A stretch of DNA of 64,000 nt, from contig OX442315.1 in the NCBI GenBank assembly GCA_949358305.1, positions 30,592,427 to 30,656,426 on the forward strand. Reading direction: 5' to 3'. Below are positions 1 to 13,084 of the stretch, piece after piece (positions within the stretch are counted from its first letter, which is position 1; every line of letters starts with the position of its first letter). The notes beneath the pieces are model-generated. The model ran no database searches. It had not been told where the DNA came from and saw nothing but the letters and a program-made list of their open reading frames with translations. Source of the stretch: Strigamia acuminata (Eukaryota; Arthropoda; Chilopoda; Geophilomorpha; Linotaeniidae). Made by a program: the position numbers and the translations under genes.

Positions 1-1725
1 AGGAGCCAAAACAAATAAGAAAATACATCCTCAAATACGCAACACAAGCTTTGCAAAAATTAGACATGTAATTCAGGGATTAAATTAGCATCTATTTTCC
101 TTTCATCTTTAAATAAAAACATTATTCACTAAGCGCATTCATAGAGCCATTTAGACCAAACAGCATCTTTAAACAATGTTTTTAATCTGCTTGTTTCGAT
201 CTATAACTTGACCAAATGGCAGTGGGCATGCGCAGGACATTGAAACAACAAAACATCCATTTTTAAATCAAAATAGAAGGTGGGATGGGGAAGATTCAAA
301 TATTTATTGTAAATGTCAAAGTTCCACGATTAACTTTTCGAGTACAAAAAGTTTTCACATGCATGACATTTGATTTAAATATTCAAACACACACATTGAG
401 ATTTAAATGAGTATAATCGAGTTCACACTCGTTTAAATGACTTTCAAACCCTCCTACAATTTGACAATTTAATATGATACTCTAATCTATCAAATGTAAA
501 AATTTAATCAACAACATCAGCTGCGCATTTCAGCAACAAAAAAAATACTGAAGTCGATCCTTGATCTGCTTTAATCGTATTTGGAGCAGGTGAGAAATGG
601 AGGGTCACTTGCCTCGACTAATGCGCCATGCTTGAGTGACCAAAAAAACCATCAACTTTCATTTAGTCCCAAAATTTAGCTGTAACAAACCATAGACTAA
701 GCTAGATCCTCCTTTAAAACCTTCCAAAATATTTTTTTCCCAGTTAGACAATATTAGATTTCATTTTTAAAAGCAAGATTCAATTGCATGCAATTTTTCA
801 TTTTTTCTGCCATTTTCTTTTCCAAAAAATAAAAAAATAAAAAAATAAAAAATAAAAAATTCACTGAAAGTTAATGAATTGGTCAGACTTGCCGAGATTA
901 CTTGGCAACTCTTAAATAGCATTTGAAATTGACTTGACAGTTTGCTCACACTGCTTTGATCGCACCGCATTACCTTGATTGCTGAATTGGAAATTGGACT
1001 TGTCCTCTTGGACATTAATTAAACACCACAGTTAACGTGAATGTTGATAAATTTTTCCCAAATAAATATTTAAGAAAAAAAAATACCATCCCAAGCTACA
1101 ATTACACATGAAATTGTATAAGCTTTAATAAATAACTCCCAACAAACGAAATAATTAATTAGTAAAAATGAGCAATGAATTAGGCCTACAATTTCACACT
1201 TTAATTCCAGTCAAGCAATTACTAAACCTGGGATAAATAATGCCAAAAAGTCAACGAAATATGCATAATTAAGAAGGGGGAAGGAAAATAATGATTTATG
1301 TGCCATTGTAATCCTCCAGGTCGTCGAAATGTGACTTCCATTTTTTAAGTGCATATTCATTTCGGAAGGGATTATATGGATTTTTGTTTGGAATCGTTTT
1401 CAATTTGTATATTTATGCAAAATATATCGATTCTATTTTCATATCTTTCAACGCGCGCTTAAGTTTCAAGAAATTGTTAAATATTTACCATTTTCATTGG
1501 CTGCACCTTCACGAGAAAAAGTTAGCTCAAAGCTTTTCATGTTTGAATAGAAAGTCAATACTCTACTTCTTATATTCTAGTTATAGCAAACAATTTCCTT
1601 TTAAGTATTAGTTGAGTTTTTAAAAAATTATATTTAATCAAGCTTCTCTTAGTTTAATCTAACTGTAAGATTAGCTTTCTATATTTGCAACTCACGGTAT
1701 TTGGATTTTCAAGCATAAGGCGTTA
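1..1725. other. AT-rich non-coding stretch, no gene seen
   Basis: No ORF here has codon character, a known motif, or a convincing splice-flanked exon. The short ORFs are low-complexity and AT-driven. An A-rich simple tract (A-runs with AAATAAAA units) lies near 825-870. I see nothing else to annotate before the foldback element that starts at 1726. Confidence 0.6.
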
Positions 1726-2217
1726 GAGAGTTTGCGGGATGCATTTTTCCGTTATTTTTCTCTACGTTACACTATTTTAGTGCCATATCGTAAGGGAAAA
1801 TTCTTTAGTGTATCGTTTTCAACACTAAATTAAAATATAGTGCAGCCAATCAGAATTGAGAACACTATATTGTTAGCTCCGCCCATTGCAAATGGCGATT
1901 ATTTTGTTGTCCCGATCAAACACATCACAGTCACAGGTATGTAGATTGAATGATAAGTGAGGCCCTAAATTGAATTTTAGGCCCAAAACCATACTTTATA
2001 GGCATAATAATGGAATTTTATGCAGAAATTTGCACATTTACGTCCCCAAATTAAATTTTTAGGCCCAAAATTACTAACTGTCAGTAGTTGGCTGAAATAG
2101 TGTAGTGATAAAGGAAAAGTGCAGCCCGCAAAAACTTAATTTATCATTTTTCCCTTACACTATTTTTATACCGTAGTGTGTTTAACTGTAAGGGAAAAAT
2201 GCATCCCGCAAACTCTC
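1726..2217. mobile_element. TA-flanked MITE, about 490 bp
   Basis: The two ends are inverted copies beginning GAGAGTTTGCGGGATGCATT, followed by TTTCC. Each end is bordered by TA (1724-1725 and 2218-2219), as expected for a TA target duplication of the Tc1/mariner type. Internal stretches such as the TAAGGGAAAA and CACTATTTT motifs also recur in inverted orientation. There is no ORF of transposase size, so this is non-autonomous. The superfamily is inferred only from the TA flank. Confidence 0.75.
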
Positions 2218-2219
2218 TA

Positions 2220-5200
2220 TTGAATACTTCCACTCTTTCCGCCTCTTTATCTGAGTTATGGAACTTGAGTTGATCAGTTGTACTCAACATTCGCATCATT
2301 TACTTCAAAAACTTGTTATCAAATTATCTTTCTTTAAATTTGACCAAATTTTGGTCCCGTTGAAAATAAAACGCGACGTATACTCACATACCACAGCACT
2401 TTTTCGCATGGGCGGGTGTTTACATTGCAAATTGCAATGTGCAAAACACCCAAAATCTACCTCATGCAAGCAAAATATCGCTTGTTTTGTGCAAAGCAGG
2501 CATGTTTACATTACCACTTTTCCAGAAAAGTAAAACTGTTGTTTAAATAACTGTCCAATATATGCATTTATACAGGTTTAAACAAGATAAACCAAACTAA
2601 TTGACTTTTCGGTTGCAGCTACTACACATTGTACACATATGGTAATGGACTTTTTGAACACAGTTTGTGCACTTTGTACATCAAAGTTGGCGTAACTCAA
2701 ACATCGCAAGAGCACGGTGTCTGAAAGTTTGGAAACTGTCAAGAAACCATGTTAGAAACCCCCGAACCAAGTTTCACAACAATCTGAGCAAAATATACTT
2801 TTTAATATATTTTCAGTCCCTGAACAAACCAAATGTAACCAATTCATTCAACTCAAGAATTGTAGATAATTCTTCTTTATACTTAACCCCATTTTGGCAC
2901 TGATTGCTAAAAGAAAAACGAAAAAAAAAACCAACGAAAAAAAAGAAAAGGAAAAAAGGAGAAATATAACGGGAAAAAAAGAATGACAAAGGTTGAAGTG
3001 TCTACCAATTGTGTCCTGTTAGTCATCATCAGGGATTTCTTTTTTAAACAAGATTTGGCAAATCCACATCAATTCGCTCGAGTTCTTTAATTTTTTTTAA
3101 ATATCTCTCCCACGTTTTTCATTTTAATTCCAATACAAGCCTAATTGCCAACACATTCACTAGATTTAGATATGAAACTACAACTATTTTTTATTTGTAT
3201 ATCAAACAACATTAACATCAAATTATAAAGTTCAAAGTTAGTTTGTGACTTGAATTAAAGAGCAAGATAATTACCGCATGAATAATTATTGCAACAGATT
3301 TATATCTTACAAATTGACCTTCGTTCTTCAAAGCTACAGATTGATAAACATCTTAACATCATGCTTTAATTAAATGTTTGTTTCCTGATTTCCCTCACAT
3401 CTAAACATTGTTTTATTAATTACGTTAAAGCACCACAATGAACTAAAACTACAGTCAATCAGTTTTAACTCTTTTAAGACTTTGGTTGATGAAGAAATCT
3501 AAAATTGCAACAAATGGAAAACTATTTGGGTTTGTTATAGAACCATAATGATCAAAACTAACATTTACTAAAGTGAATACCATACCTAGGGTGATGCTCT
3601 TTGGCAAGAAACCAACATTCAAAACTGATTTCAAATAAACGAGACAACCATTGGAATTACTTAGCCGATCGTCCAGTCACTGCCCCGCAAGCACTCAAGT
3701 AAGTAATGGACCAACCTAAACGTCTTTCATGTGAACTAAATTTCCTCTTCAAGAATATTTGAACTTAGTGCACGGTATTTTCAAATTAAGTTTACCCAAC
3801 TCTGTTTTAAACTTGCCAGGTTCGGAAAGTATTTGCACGCCCACTGTGTAAACATCTGTGCAAATACCTCCTTTTCAAATGCTTCCGAGTATCAAATCAC
3901 ATGTAAGAAGAAGTAAAGTTTCCACGATTTCAAAAACAAAACTTCCAATAGTCCCCCAAAAATGTAAGCAAGTGATACACTTACACACGACTCCCGCCTT
4001 AAACTTGTACTAGCAAGCTTTGGAATTTTACCCGCTCTCTTGTGTTTCCACCTTTAGTCCGTTAAAAACTAAACAGCATTTCAAAAAACATTTTTAAACT
4101 GCGATTTTGTCAGTTTTCAGTCGCACGACATTTGAACAAAACATTTAACTGCAAGTTAAACAAGACTTTATGAATGTGCGAATTTGCGATTAATCGCAAT
4201 GCGATTTTATTTTGGTTGAATATCGCAGCTATTTAATTCACTAGCTGTTGTTTGCGATATATCGCACATATATCGCACATGCGTAAATTGTAAATTACAA
4301 CGTATAAATGAATTTTTTTTGAAAATTATATCCCTAATCATGAAGAGTGCGTATTCAAACCCATAAGGGCAAGTAGAGAGCCAAAATTGAAAAAGTGGTT
4401 TAATCTCGATACAGTTATCTGCGGCCTGATACACAATTTGCAATAAAAAACGTTCTTTGCACTTATTTCACATCTAATACGACCATTATACACTTTTTGT
4501 GGCAGTAAATGTAATTCCACTTCAACCATCGCACCAAGAGGCAACACGCTGCGAACGTGGGAACTAAACCTCTCGAAAATTTATGGCAAACAGGACTGTT
4601 TCTTTGCACCATTCTTTTGGCCATTTGTCACGGGTTAACTGAGCATGCGCAGCCAAGTGTCATGTCCATGGTGGACTCGGTGTACAATAAAGCTACCAAC
4701 CGTGATCGTGTTACCAAGCATTCTACAATAGTGGTCAGTCGAATTTATGACATTGTCCGACATCATGTGAGGGTCAAGACCTCAAAATGGTAGAAGGAAG
4801 AAAAGATCATCAAGTTATATAGACTGCAATACAGTTGTTTGCTGAGCCATTGCCATCAGTTGAGGTTATACGATTTATTTCACGGATGGGATCCTCATTA
4901 TACGTAATGGTTAACATTAGAAGAAAAAAGGCTGATTTCGCTCAATTTTTTTCTATTACATTTAACCTGATTTCTTTCGTTTTATTTACTTCACTAGTGT
5001 TCTACGTGTGGATGAAAGCTGCTCACTTTTAAGTCATTACCAAACAATTTGGGCGAATCATCGGTAAATACTTGTCTTTTTATTAATGATCTGTTAAGTA
5101 AATTATGTTAAAATAAATTGCCGAGTTAAATCAATAGAACTTGCGGTGGATGGGAGCAGGTGAGTTTCTAATCAATGAGCGGTGAATGGAGATTTGATTT

Positions 5201-5928
5201 CGCATCGATTTACTAGTAGTTTGTCTCGTTACTTCACCTCAGTTGGCTTTAGCCGAGCTGTTTGTCAAATTAATTACAACGTTTGAGAAATTACATTACG
5301 ATATTTGAATTTTCAAACTTTTTTTTTCTAAAGAGAGTAAAACTTTTATGATTGAACAGATGGAACGCTGATAAACTGTTTTTCATTCCAAAAAAATAGT
5401 TTTTAACTGTGAACAGCTGTTTTAAACGATAATCCATTTCACAGAAATTAAGAAAGTTTGCAATTTATGATTACGTCGCCCATTTCCGTTCTACAGTAAA
5501 TTTCATTCCTGGACCAAAACGTTATAATTATAACATTAGTCCTAATACTGCTAAAACAACTACTACAATTTGCATCAGTATCTTGAAGCCAAATTCAAAT
5601 TGTGCATCACATTCTGTGCAAGCTTGTTGCACACAAAGAAAATAAAGCAACAATATTTCAACAACATATTGTAAATTCATTTTCTTTACGAGTTTACTGT
5701 TGTTTATTTACTTTATTTTAGCATTATTAGGCCTAATATTAAACTAAACGACTGGAATTCGGAAATCAACTGCACAAAATGGGATATACAGTATAAATTT
5801 GGCATCAAGACACTGAATTAGGGAATTAGGGAATCATCTGCGGAGTTTTAATGTAACATCTAGTGTTAACTGTAGTTCTAATAAAAACCAATACTAAGCA
5901 GGGTGGTATACTAACCAGTAACCACTCC
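2220..5928. other. Non-coding stretch with diverged repeat debris
   Basis: I find no supportable gene. Around 2910-2990 there is an A-rich simple tract. Around 3830-4030 there is a degenerate repeat that shares scattered motifs (ATCAAATCA, AAAAATGTAA, CAAGTGAT) with 7320-7500, so both may be old copies of one family. Around 4170-4290 there is a cluster of GCGAT/ATCGC palindromic words resembling those at 14490-14760. An ORF at 4557-4793 has a hydrophobic N-terminal part but no recognisable domain, and I do not call it a gene. Confidence 0.5.
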
Positions 5929-5931
5929 TAA

Positions 5932-6348
5932 AGGTAGGTTCACACTTGTGTTCACACTAGACGCAACACAAGAAAACTGACGCAACGCAAGCTGCTTGCG
6001 TCCAAAAATTCTCAACGTTGACGCCAATTCCTGCTTCAACTCCACACAACGCAAGGAAAGATCTTGCGGCCAACCAATCACGATCGACTCCAACTCTCGT
6101 CAATTCACGTCTGGTTGGCAAGACTTTGCCAGATGCAAACAGGCCCCCATTTTCGGATTCTGAAACTAGTTATAGAACTAGATCCAATTCCAGGTTTCAT
6201 TGAAACCATCCGATTGGCCAGATAGAACATCAATTGTTTCAGCTCTGTTCACAAGTGCCCTACAGCGTGAACAGACTCTGCGTTGCGTTTGAATAATTTT
6301 CCCTTGCGTTGCGTCGCCCCTAGTGTTAACACAAGTATGAACCTAGCT
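5932..6348. mobile_element. Foldback MITE with GGTTCACACTTG-type ends
   Basis: The left end AGGTAGGTTCACACTTGTGT and the reverse complement of the right end (AGCTAGGTTCATACTTGTGT) are imperfect inverted repeats. They are followed internally by inverted copies of a GACGCAACGCAAG-like motif. The flanks are TAA on the left and TTA on the right, so a clean target duplication is not shown. The terminal words match the better-preserved element at 17387-17578, which points to one family. There is no transposase ORF. Confidence 0.65.
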
Positions 6349-6351
6349 TTA

Positions 6352-7801
6352 GACCATCAAATCTAGCAGCTGTCATATTTCTGGATGATTGCTCATTGAC
6401 TTTTAGTATCATTAAAATTTAAAATATCTAATTGAAATTCTTTTGAAAAAACTTTTTTTGTTATTTTATGAGAAAACTGATTTAAGATTTGACAGCTTTA
6501 TAGCATCTATTCCATAATGCAAATTAACATTTAAATCGCCAAAATGACATTAGAGATTTAGGTTGTTTACTTTGATGTGGTCGAAAATCTCAAATGCCAA
6601 TAACAGCTTTAAAATTTATAGTAGTGTGATGATTTTTTTTTTTGCTTCAAAAGTGAGAAAATGTATTCAAGAATCATTTCTAGTTTTAGTACTCATGCAC
6701 ACTGCTCTACGGAATAATTTGCTTAGCTGTTTAATTATACGGATATTTATTGTGAAATTAAAAACATTTTGCTCATCCATAAATATAACTTGCATTAGTG
6801 ATGCAATGCAACTTTCTCCTTGTGTATTCAAAGACAAGTCGCATCACCATATGCAAGTTCCATTTCAAGCAACTTATGTAATAGCACGGAGTTTCTTAAT
6901 TAACAATAAACTTTCGACGGAAAGTCAAGTAACTAGATGCACTAAAGCAGAGAGATCACAAAAAGTCAAGAAAATAAAAAATAAAATAAAAATTTCTTTA
7001 TGTAACAAGAATAGGATATGAATTTAATATTGGAAAATTTAAAGTCACCACAACATCAAAGAAGAGCTTTTCAAAAAGAAAAATGTAACCCGCAAGCACA
7101 ATTTCATGAATATTATATCCGTCGCATATTAGATTGAGATTACTAAGCATTTCCTCCAAAGAACAAACAAGTACATTGTTAGCCAAAAACAAACCACACT
7201 TACACTTTTGAATGCCCAGCACTCGTTAGCTGCATTCTTTTATTATTCTTTTATTATTATTATTTTAAAATTATTATTCTAAAAATGTTGTTTTAGTTCA
7301 AATTACTTGGAACGCAGCTGTAATACACTCTTGTGTATCAAATCAAATGATAGAAGTTGTGTTAGGGTTGAGTATCCAAAATAATAGCAATGAGTGTGTA
7401 GGCTGCCTGCCAAAAATGTAATCAAGTGATCTATTCTACAGAGACTCCAGTGTGTAGCATTAACCCTCACATTTGGAATGGCATTTATAGGTTTAACTCA
7501 TTGTTTACTGTAAATCCTCTGATAGAACCCATTGGTGTTGTGCATCCAAAATCAAATTTTACGTGCAAAAACTAAAGTAATAAAGTTGAACAGTAGCCAA
7601 ATTCAAAAACTTGTGTTTTGCATGTTTTAGGTCTATGTGTTTTTATTCTGTATTGTCACACAAATTTGGAGGTCGTTTGTTCGTTTCCGATCCATAAATT
7701 AAATGCAGAATCTTGATTATGGTACCAGTTAAACACCGCTCATTTAGTTCACAACTATTTTAATCCTTCCTCTGAACTCGGAGGATTTATGTACACTTAT
7801 A
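6352..7801. other. Non-coding stretch, no gene seen
   Basis: The 152-codon ORF at 6563-7021 is lysine-, phenylalanine- and isoleucine-rich in the way AT-rich spacer DNA produces. It shows no domain. The 7320-7500 part carries the degenerate repeat that also occurs near 3880-4000. Nothing else is supportable. Confidence 0.5.
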
Positions 7802-7803
7802 TA

Positions 7804-8210
7804 CTCGAGTTGCACTCAAAAGGCACCTCACAATGTGTAGTCCCATTGGTCTACTAACTCCAGACTGTATACTACTACTAAGAGAAGTAGTTTTGTTTTT
7901 TATTTATTGTTGTGATTGTTATGACTAATTTAGTTTGTTATTTTGATTTTATTTAATAAAAAATGTTATTTCCATCATTAAAATGAAGTTTTACACATTA
8001 AAAAATGTCAAACTCATGTTTGTTGTGTTTATTGCTTACATCGTCTGGAAGTTTGAATTTTAGGCCGTTGCCTAGGCAATCGATTGCAATGTCTGTACAC
8101 TGTAATGCAATTCTGGTGTTTGGGTCTACTTTTCCGGATCACTACACCAGTAAGCTGGCTCGACCAATGGGAGTACACATTGTGAGGTGCCTTTTTGAGT
8201 GCAACTCGAG
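7804..8210. mobile_element. TA-flanked MITE with long inverted ends
   Basis: The ends begin CTCGAGTTGCACTCAAAA and continue as a near-perfect inverted repeat of roughly 48 bp (through CACCTCACAATGTG and CCCATTGGTC). TA lies outside each end, at 7802-7803 and 8211-8212. The high similarity of the two arms suggests a fairly young insertion. The inner part near 8115-8160 (CTGGTGTTTGGGTCTACTTTT, then CTACACCAGT) is similar to a stretch near 26830-26880, so a diverged relative lies there. No coding capacity. Confidence 0.8.
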
Positions 8211-8212
8211 TA

Positions 8213-9710
8213 TAGTTATGCTGATCAAATCAAATGACACAAAATTTACATTTCAAGTTTGTAGTTTAAAAAATATTGTTTAAAAATGCTGTTTCTGTTT
8301 CAGCAAATAACATAACAAAAATCAAAAACAAGATTACATAATTAACCAAGAATACGCCGGAAAAAACTAAGATTAATTTAAAAAAATAAAAACTTTTTCT
8401 AAAAGTAAACAAAAAAGAAGAAAAAAACAACTTATAATCCAATAGCAGTTACTTCATGAGACCAGATTACATTATTAAAAGCTTTTCTTTTCAACCGAAA
8501 TCCAATAAAATTCAACACTTAAATTTCACATTCTTTTTTTCTAAAATTTTATTTCTTTTGTTTAATTAATCTACAGTTAGGTTTTGTGAATAGAAAGGAT
8601 TAGTACACTGAATGAACCAGTAGTCATTTTAATTACATTTCCACAATGGTTTCTCTTTATGTTTTGTTGCAGTGGGTAAAGCTCGTGATTATGTAAGCTT
8701 AAAGACAAAATTTTTTTAAAAGCAGGCTAACTTGAAAAACAATACAAGAACTACATTTACTTTAATATACTCAAACAAAAGTTCCTATAATTTAAAAAAA
8801 AAATTATTTTTCCACACATTCTCATCTTTCCATGCTCTCACTCAACAGATTTACATGTTGTGACTAATGAATGTAACACGTGTTGATGTAAACAGGCTTT
8901 ATTAATTAATTGTTGTAAGGAACAAGACAACAGCAGAACAAAGAACACGAGCAGGATGTGAACATTTTAAAACAGGAAGCAATAAATCAATCTTTCTACA
9001 GCCGATTTTTAAATTACTTCTGCAGACTTCTGCATTCCTCTGAATCGATTTTTTCTTGTTTTAAACAAATACAAACTTGTGATTGTCATACGGTGCGATT
9101 TCACTCCGAAGTTGTTGAGGAAATTGATGTGGTCCACTGCTCCACCAACCATGTAATCTTTGAAAGAAAGAAAAGTCACACTGCAGCTGCAGTCACCTCC
9201 AGAACACCTGACAAGTTCAGCAAAATCTCGGTGCTGGTGCTTGCAATTGAAGTTCAAAATTCAGGTCCTCGTAGTAACGTGGGTTCTTCACTATATGTTG
9301 ATACGCCGATTTGCTATAACGCTGTTTTTGTACAATTTGGTTTCGATGTTTTTAGCCAGATAATTTTAAGTTAATTACGTTTTATTGCATCGTTGCCCTC
9401 CAGATACAAAATAAATAGACCAAGGTTTATACCTAACCTTATTCCTTTTTCACTCGTCTAATAGAAGTGAAAATCCTTTATTGTTCATTACCTGGCCAAC
9501 CGTTGATAGGGAAAAATATGGAAGCTGCATGATGCTTTATACATTGTATTGTTGCCAATACAATGTACTTCCTAACTGTGCTCAAACCTGCACAATTCCT
9601 TGTGGTGCAAATACACCACATGTTTGTACCAATTTTCAAAACTGGATTCAAATGTAAACAAGTTATTATATGAAAACCCGATTTCATAATACTGCTGTCA
9701 CACCTACAGT
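8213..9710. other. Non-coding stretch with one short hairpin
   Basis: The longest ORF (8958-9374, 138 codons) has no recognisable domain, and the opposite strand over 9009-9257 is also open, so coding status is not supported. A hairpin with an 11-bp perfect stem and a 4-base loop lies at 9541-9566 (ACATTGTATTG / CAATACAATGT). No further feature is supportable. Confidence 0.5.
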
Positions 9711-10191
9711 GGTGCGTTCAAATTAGTTAAGCAAATACTTAAAGTTTGCTTAAATGAATAAAAATAAGTGAAATAATTGACTTATTATTCAATGCTTCAA
9801 AATGAAATAATATTAGTACTATGTGGGCAGCTGAGATCTAAATTATTGTTCAACTGAGCATCCACAGATCTCATCAATAAGTACGTTCAATTTGGTTTAG
9901 CAAATACTAAAACTTTGCTCAAACTAATTAAATAACTTATTATTCAATTCCCCTAAATGAAATATTAATATTTTACTCCTGCAGGCTCGTGCTTAGCTCA
10001 AATATGAATGATTGTTCAACCGAGTATGCGCAAATGGCACTTTGTTGCTTAAGATATGTTATCACCAAAAGTGACCCTTGCTTAAAGTTAAGCAGAAAAT
10101 ATGATGCAAATAACGTCGTAACCTGAATTGAAAACGAGGTTATCAACTTAAAATATTTAAGCAGATTTTTCTGAACTAATTTGAACGCAAC
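9711..10191. mobile_element. MITE with internal tandem duplication
   Basis: The left end contains TGCGTTCAAATTAGTT and the right end contains its reverse complement (GAACTAATTTGAACGCA). Inside, a unit of roughly 175 bp occurs twice in direct orientation. The first copy starts near 9711 and the second near 9888, sharing GCAAATACT, CTTATTATTCAA, GAAATA and ATTGTTCAAC words. The exact element ends and target duplication are uncertain, because only TA-like words sit near the borders. No transposase ORF. Confidence 0.6.
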
Positions 10192-10287
10192 TACTCTTCT
10201 AACGTTTGCTCAGCGCTCAAGGGGTACGAGGTATGACATAGGCGAGAAACAAGTACGGGATTCCAAGATTCTAATCTCGGTATTCCA

Positions 10288-10570
10288 CGCGAATTTCGTG
10301 AAATCTCGCAAAATCTCACGCGGATTTCGTGAAATCTCGCAAAATCTCACGCGGATTTCGTGAAATCTCGCAAAATTTCACGAGAATATCGTAAAATCTC
10401 GCAAAATCTTACGAGAATATCGTGAAATCTCGGAAATCCTCGCGAATTTAGTGAAATCTCGCAAAATCGCACGAGAATATCGTAAAATCTCGCAAAATCT
10501 CATAAGAACTCGTGCAATCTCGCAAAATCTCATAAGAACTCGTAAATCTCGCCAGATCTCGCCAGATCTC
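10288..10570. repeat. 31-bp minisatellite, about 8-9 copies
   Basis: A tandem repeat of a 31-bp unit with the core CGTGAAATCTCGCAAAATCT runs from 10288. Variants CGCGGATTTCGTG and CGAGAATATCGT alternate. The unit shortens to 29-30 bp and then decays into GCCAGATCTC repeats at the right end. The array is bracketed by two direct copies of TACGGGATTCCA (near 10255 and 10627). This could be an internal array of a larger element or a local expansion. The ORFs read from it are artefacts of the repeat. Confidence 0.85.
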
Positions 10571-10639
10571 GCCAAATCCTGAGGTTCCAGATTCCAGATG
10601 ATTCCCAAGAGGAATCTTAGATGGTGTACGGGATTCCAC

Positions 10640-13084
10640 CCGTATGTCGTATCGCCAACTTCACTTAACGCTGTTTTTCTGGAATGAAATAACAGTATTA
10701 AGCGGGGTAGTCGGCTGTATACTGGTTGGTGTAATTAGTTGTGCCTGCAGTATTTCCATCATGGTCACTTTTACCGCATGGTTTTCCTCATTTCTATGTT
10801 CTTTAAGGTTTTTGTTCAGTTGGGTGTTTTGATTTGAGTAATAACTTAGTCTCGCGTTTCTAATTTGTACATTCCATTTGTAAATGAAATCTTTTGTTTA
10901 GTAATTATAATTTTCCTAACCAAAATGGAAAAAAAATGTAATCAATTTTCCCAGACCCGCTCAGCAAAGTGACGAAGCATTTGTTAATTTATATTAAGTG
11001 TTTTAAAACTGGTCTGAGAATAGAAACAGATGCATTCGACTCGCTTTGTACTAAGCCAGCTTATGGCATTTTATTGACAGACGTATTCTTCGATTACGCG
11101 CGCAGCATTCCAAAGCGTTTTTGCTGACAAGTAAGAAAAATGAAATATAGCATTCAATTTGGTAAAAAGCAGACACGCGAGTTTGCATAATTGCTTATGT
11201 TTGCAGGTGGTGCAGACATTTTGTTCATAGCGTGAAATTGCAGTTCGATGTTATCGTTTGAGGGTGTCACATGTTACATCAATAAGCATTTCCATCTGAA
11301 CTTTGCTTAATGTATTAAGAAAATCTCAACTGTTTTAAAACACACTTATCGATTAACACAAGTTGCATGTTCAAGTTTGACCCGTTTCATTTTATATAAT
11401 TTAACATGTGTGATATTACGTAAAGCAAATCACCTGTCGACGCCTTTTTATATTACGGTAATTTGATTTTGATTAAAAATAAAATTTATACATTCGATAC
11501 GAGGCGAATTGTACAAGTCACGATGATTGTGACAAAGCCATTTTTCACTAAGAGTACGAAAATAGCTTACCTTAAATGTGGAATTTATGCATAATATGGA
11601 TGTTGAAGCACCACCGCAACCACAACATGGTCGGTTGTCTGATCAATTTTACATCAAACAACATTCTCTGCAGTCGTAACGACGCTAACCAGCAGTTCGG
11701 GTGTAATTGAGGACGCCATTTGCGATTTCAATCCGCGCTCTAGACTCTTGTTGCGGACAGTCGAACAATTTTTAAACTCTTCAATTATTCATAACGTATT
11801 TTAACACATGCTTTTAGAAAAGAAAAAAATTCTTTCCTTTTAATTTGGAGAGCTGAGAATGGATTTTTTAAAAAAAATAAAAAATAAATAGACGATGCAA
11901 TTTCCTGGTGGCGAATTCTGCAAACAAGCTGATTGATCATGTGATCGGTTCAGTTTGAGAAAATGGCTGCTGGTAAGAAATATGAGATGGGAGGTTTATA
12001 GTTCAGCAAGCTAACCGATTTCCTTCATTTCCCCGTGTCAGGAATGCAACTCGACAACAAAACTAATTGACCCAACTGCTCAAGATAAATTGATCCAGCT
12101 TTATAGAACAGAATTTATCGCTCTCTTCCAGGCAAATCGAATTTTTTAATTTAAAAAAGATGCAACACTTGGCACCATTTTCCATTTCCATAATAGAAAA
12201 CTGCACTCGTGTAATAACAATTACACAAGTTATGTTTAATAAGCAGCAGAATTAACGAGCAAATTTCTTTTACTTATTTCATTTAATTCTTCTCCTGCCG
12301 CACTCATTTTAACGTTGAGTGTGTACATATTTAAACCCATGTAACAGCAGCCATTTTCCTCTCCTAAAAACTGGTCTACTTCCACGTAATTAATTCGAAA
12401 GACTGAAATGAGTCTGTGTGATCAACACAGCCGAACCTTAACAGCTCATTAACTTTTCGATTTAAATGACAAAAAAAAAGTGATTATGTGCTCGAGGACT
12501 TGATATTTGAAAAGGCCGTTACTGTCACGCGCAATGGGTGTCTCTTAGTCACCGATTTTAATTTGATAGATCCATAATTCACCATCTTAGAGAACTGGAG
12601 CAGACACAATATGTAATGATGAAATTTTTGGTTGCAAAATGTCTTCACGTGGTAAGTTTTTTTTACCAACTTACAAATTTAACTTGGTTACCCATTATAC
12701 CGTCGTCTTTAAATACGTTTGACGCTTTAATATTAAATTTTTAAGCTTTTCTTGTTTGAGGTTTACATGTCTTTGCATATTAAAAATTGTTATGCGCAGC
12801 CCTAACACTATAATTTTTTTAATTAAACATATCTGGCAAAAGACACGGCTTATTGCCGACGGATTATGATTTAGTAATCACATCACGTTCAGGCACTAGA
12901 AGATTTATTACTGTGCATGCAAAGACTCATGGGAGCTCTAAATGGACGCTATTAATTAATGCAAGTTGTGTGAGTACAGGAAGGGAAAAAAAATCGAATT
13001 TCTGACATACGTATTACTTTATTTTGCTTGTGTTTAACCTGACCTAATAACACACTGACAGGTGAAACAAACAAGTACCTAACA
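10640..13084. other. Gene-poor stretch with weak exon-like signals
   Basis: Three weak signals lie here. At 11963-11972 an ATG with good context (GAAAATGGCTGCTG) is followed at once by a GTAAGA donor. At 12042-12131 a 90-nt open segment follows a good acceptor (CCCCGTGTCAG) and ends at a possible GC donor. At about 12570-12652 an open segment ends at a consensus GTAAGT donor. The phases do not join into one reading frame, and the opposite strand is also open over the last two, so I do not call a gene. Confidence 0.4.

Noticed and set aside
4557-4793. ORF with a hydrophobic stretch like a signal peptide
   Set aside because: Only one such feature, no homology I recognise, and no support from exon borders or neighbouring ORFs.
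6563-7021. 152-codon ORF
   Set aside because: Composition is that of AT-rich spacer (K, F, I, N), with no motif.
8958-9374. 138-codon plus-strand ORF
   Set aside because: No domain, no start or splice context, and the opposite strand is open over much of it with equally protein-like codons.
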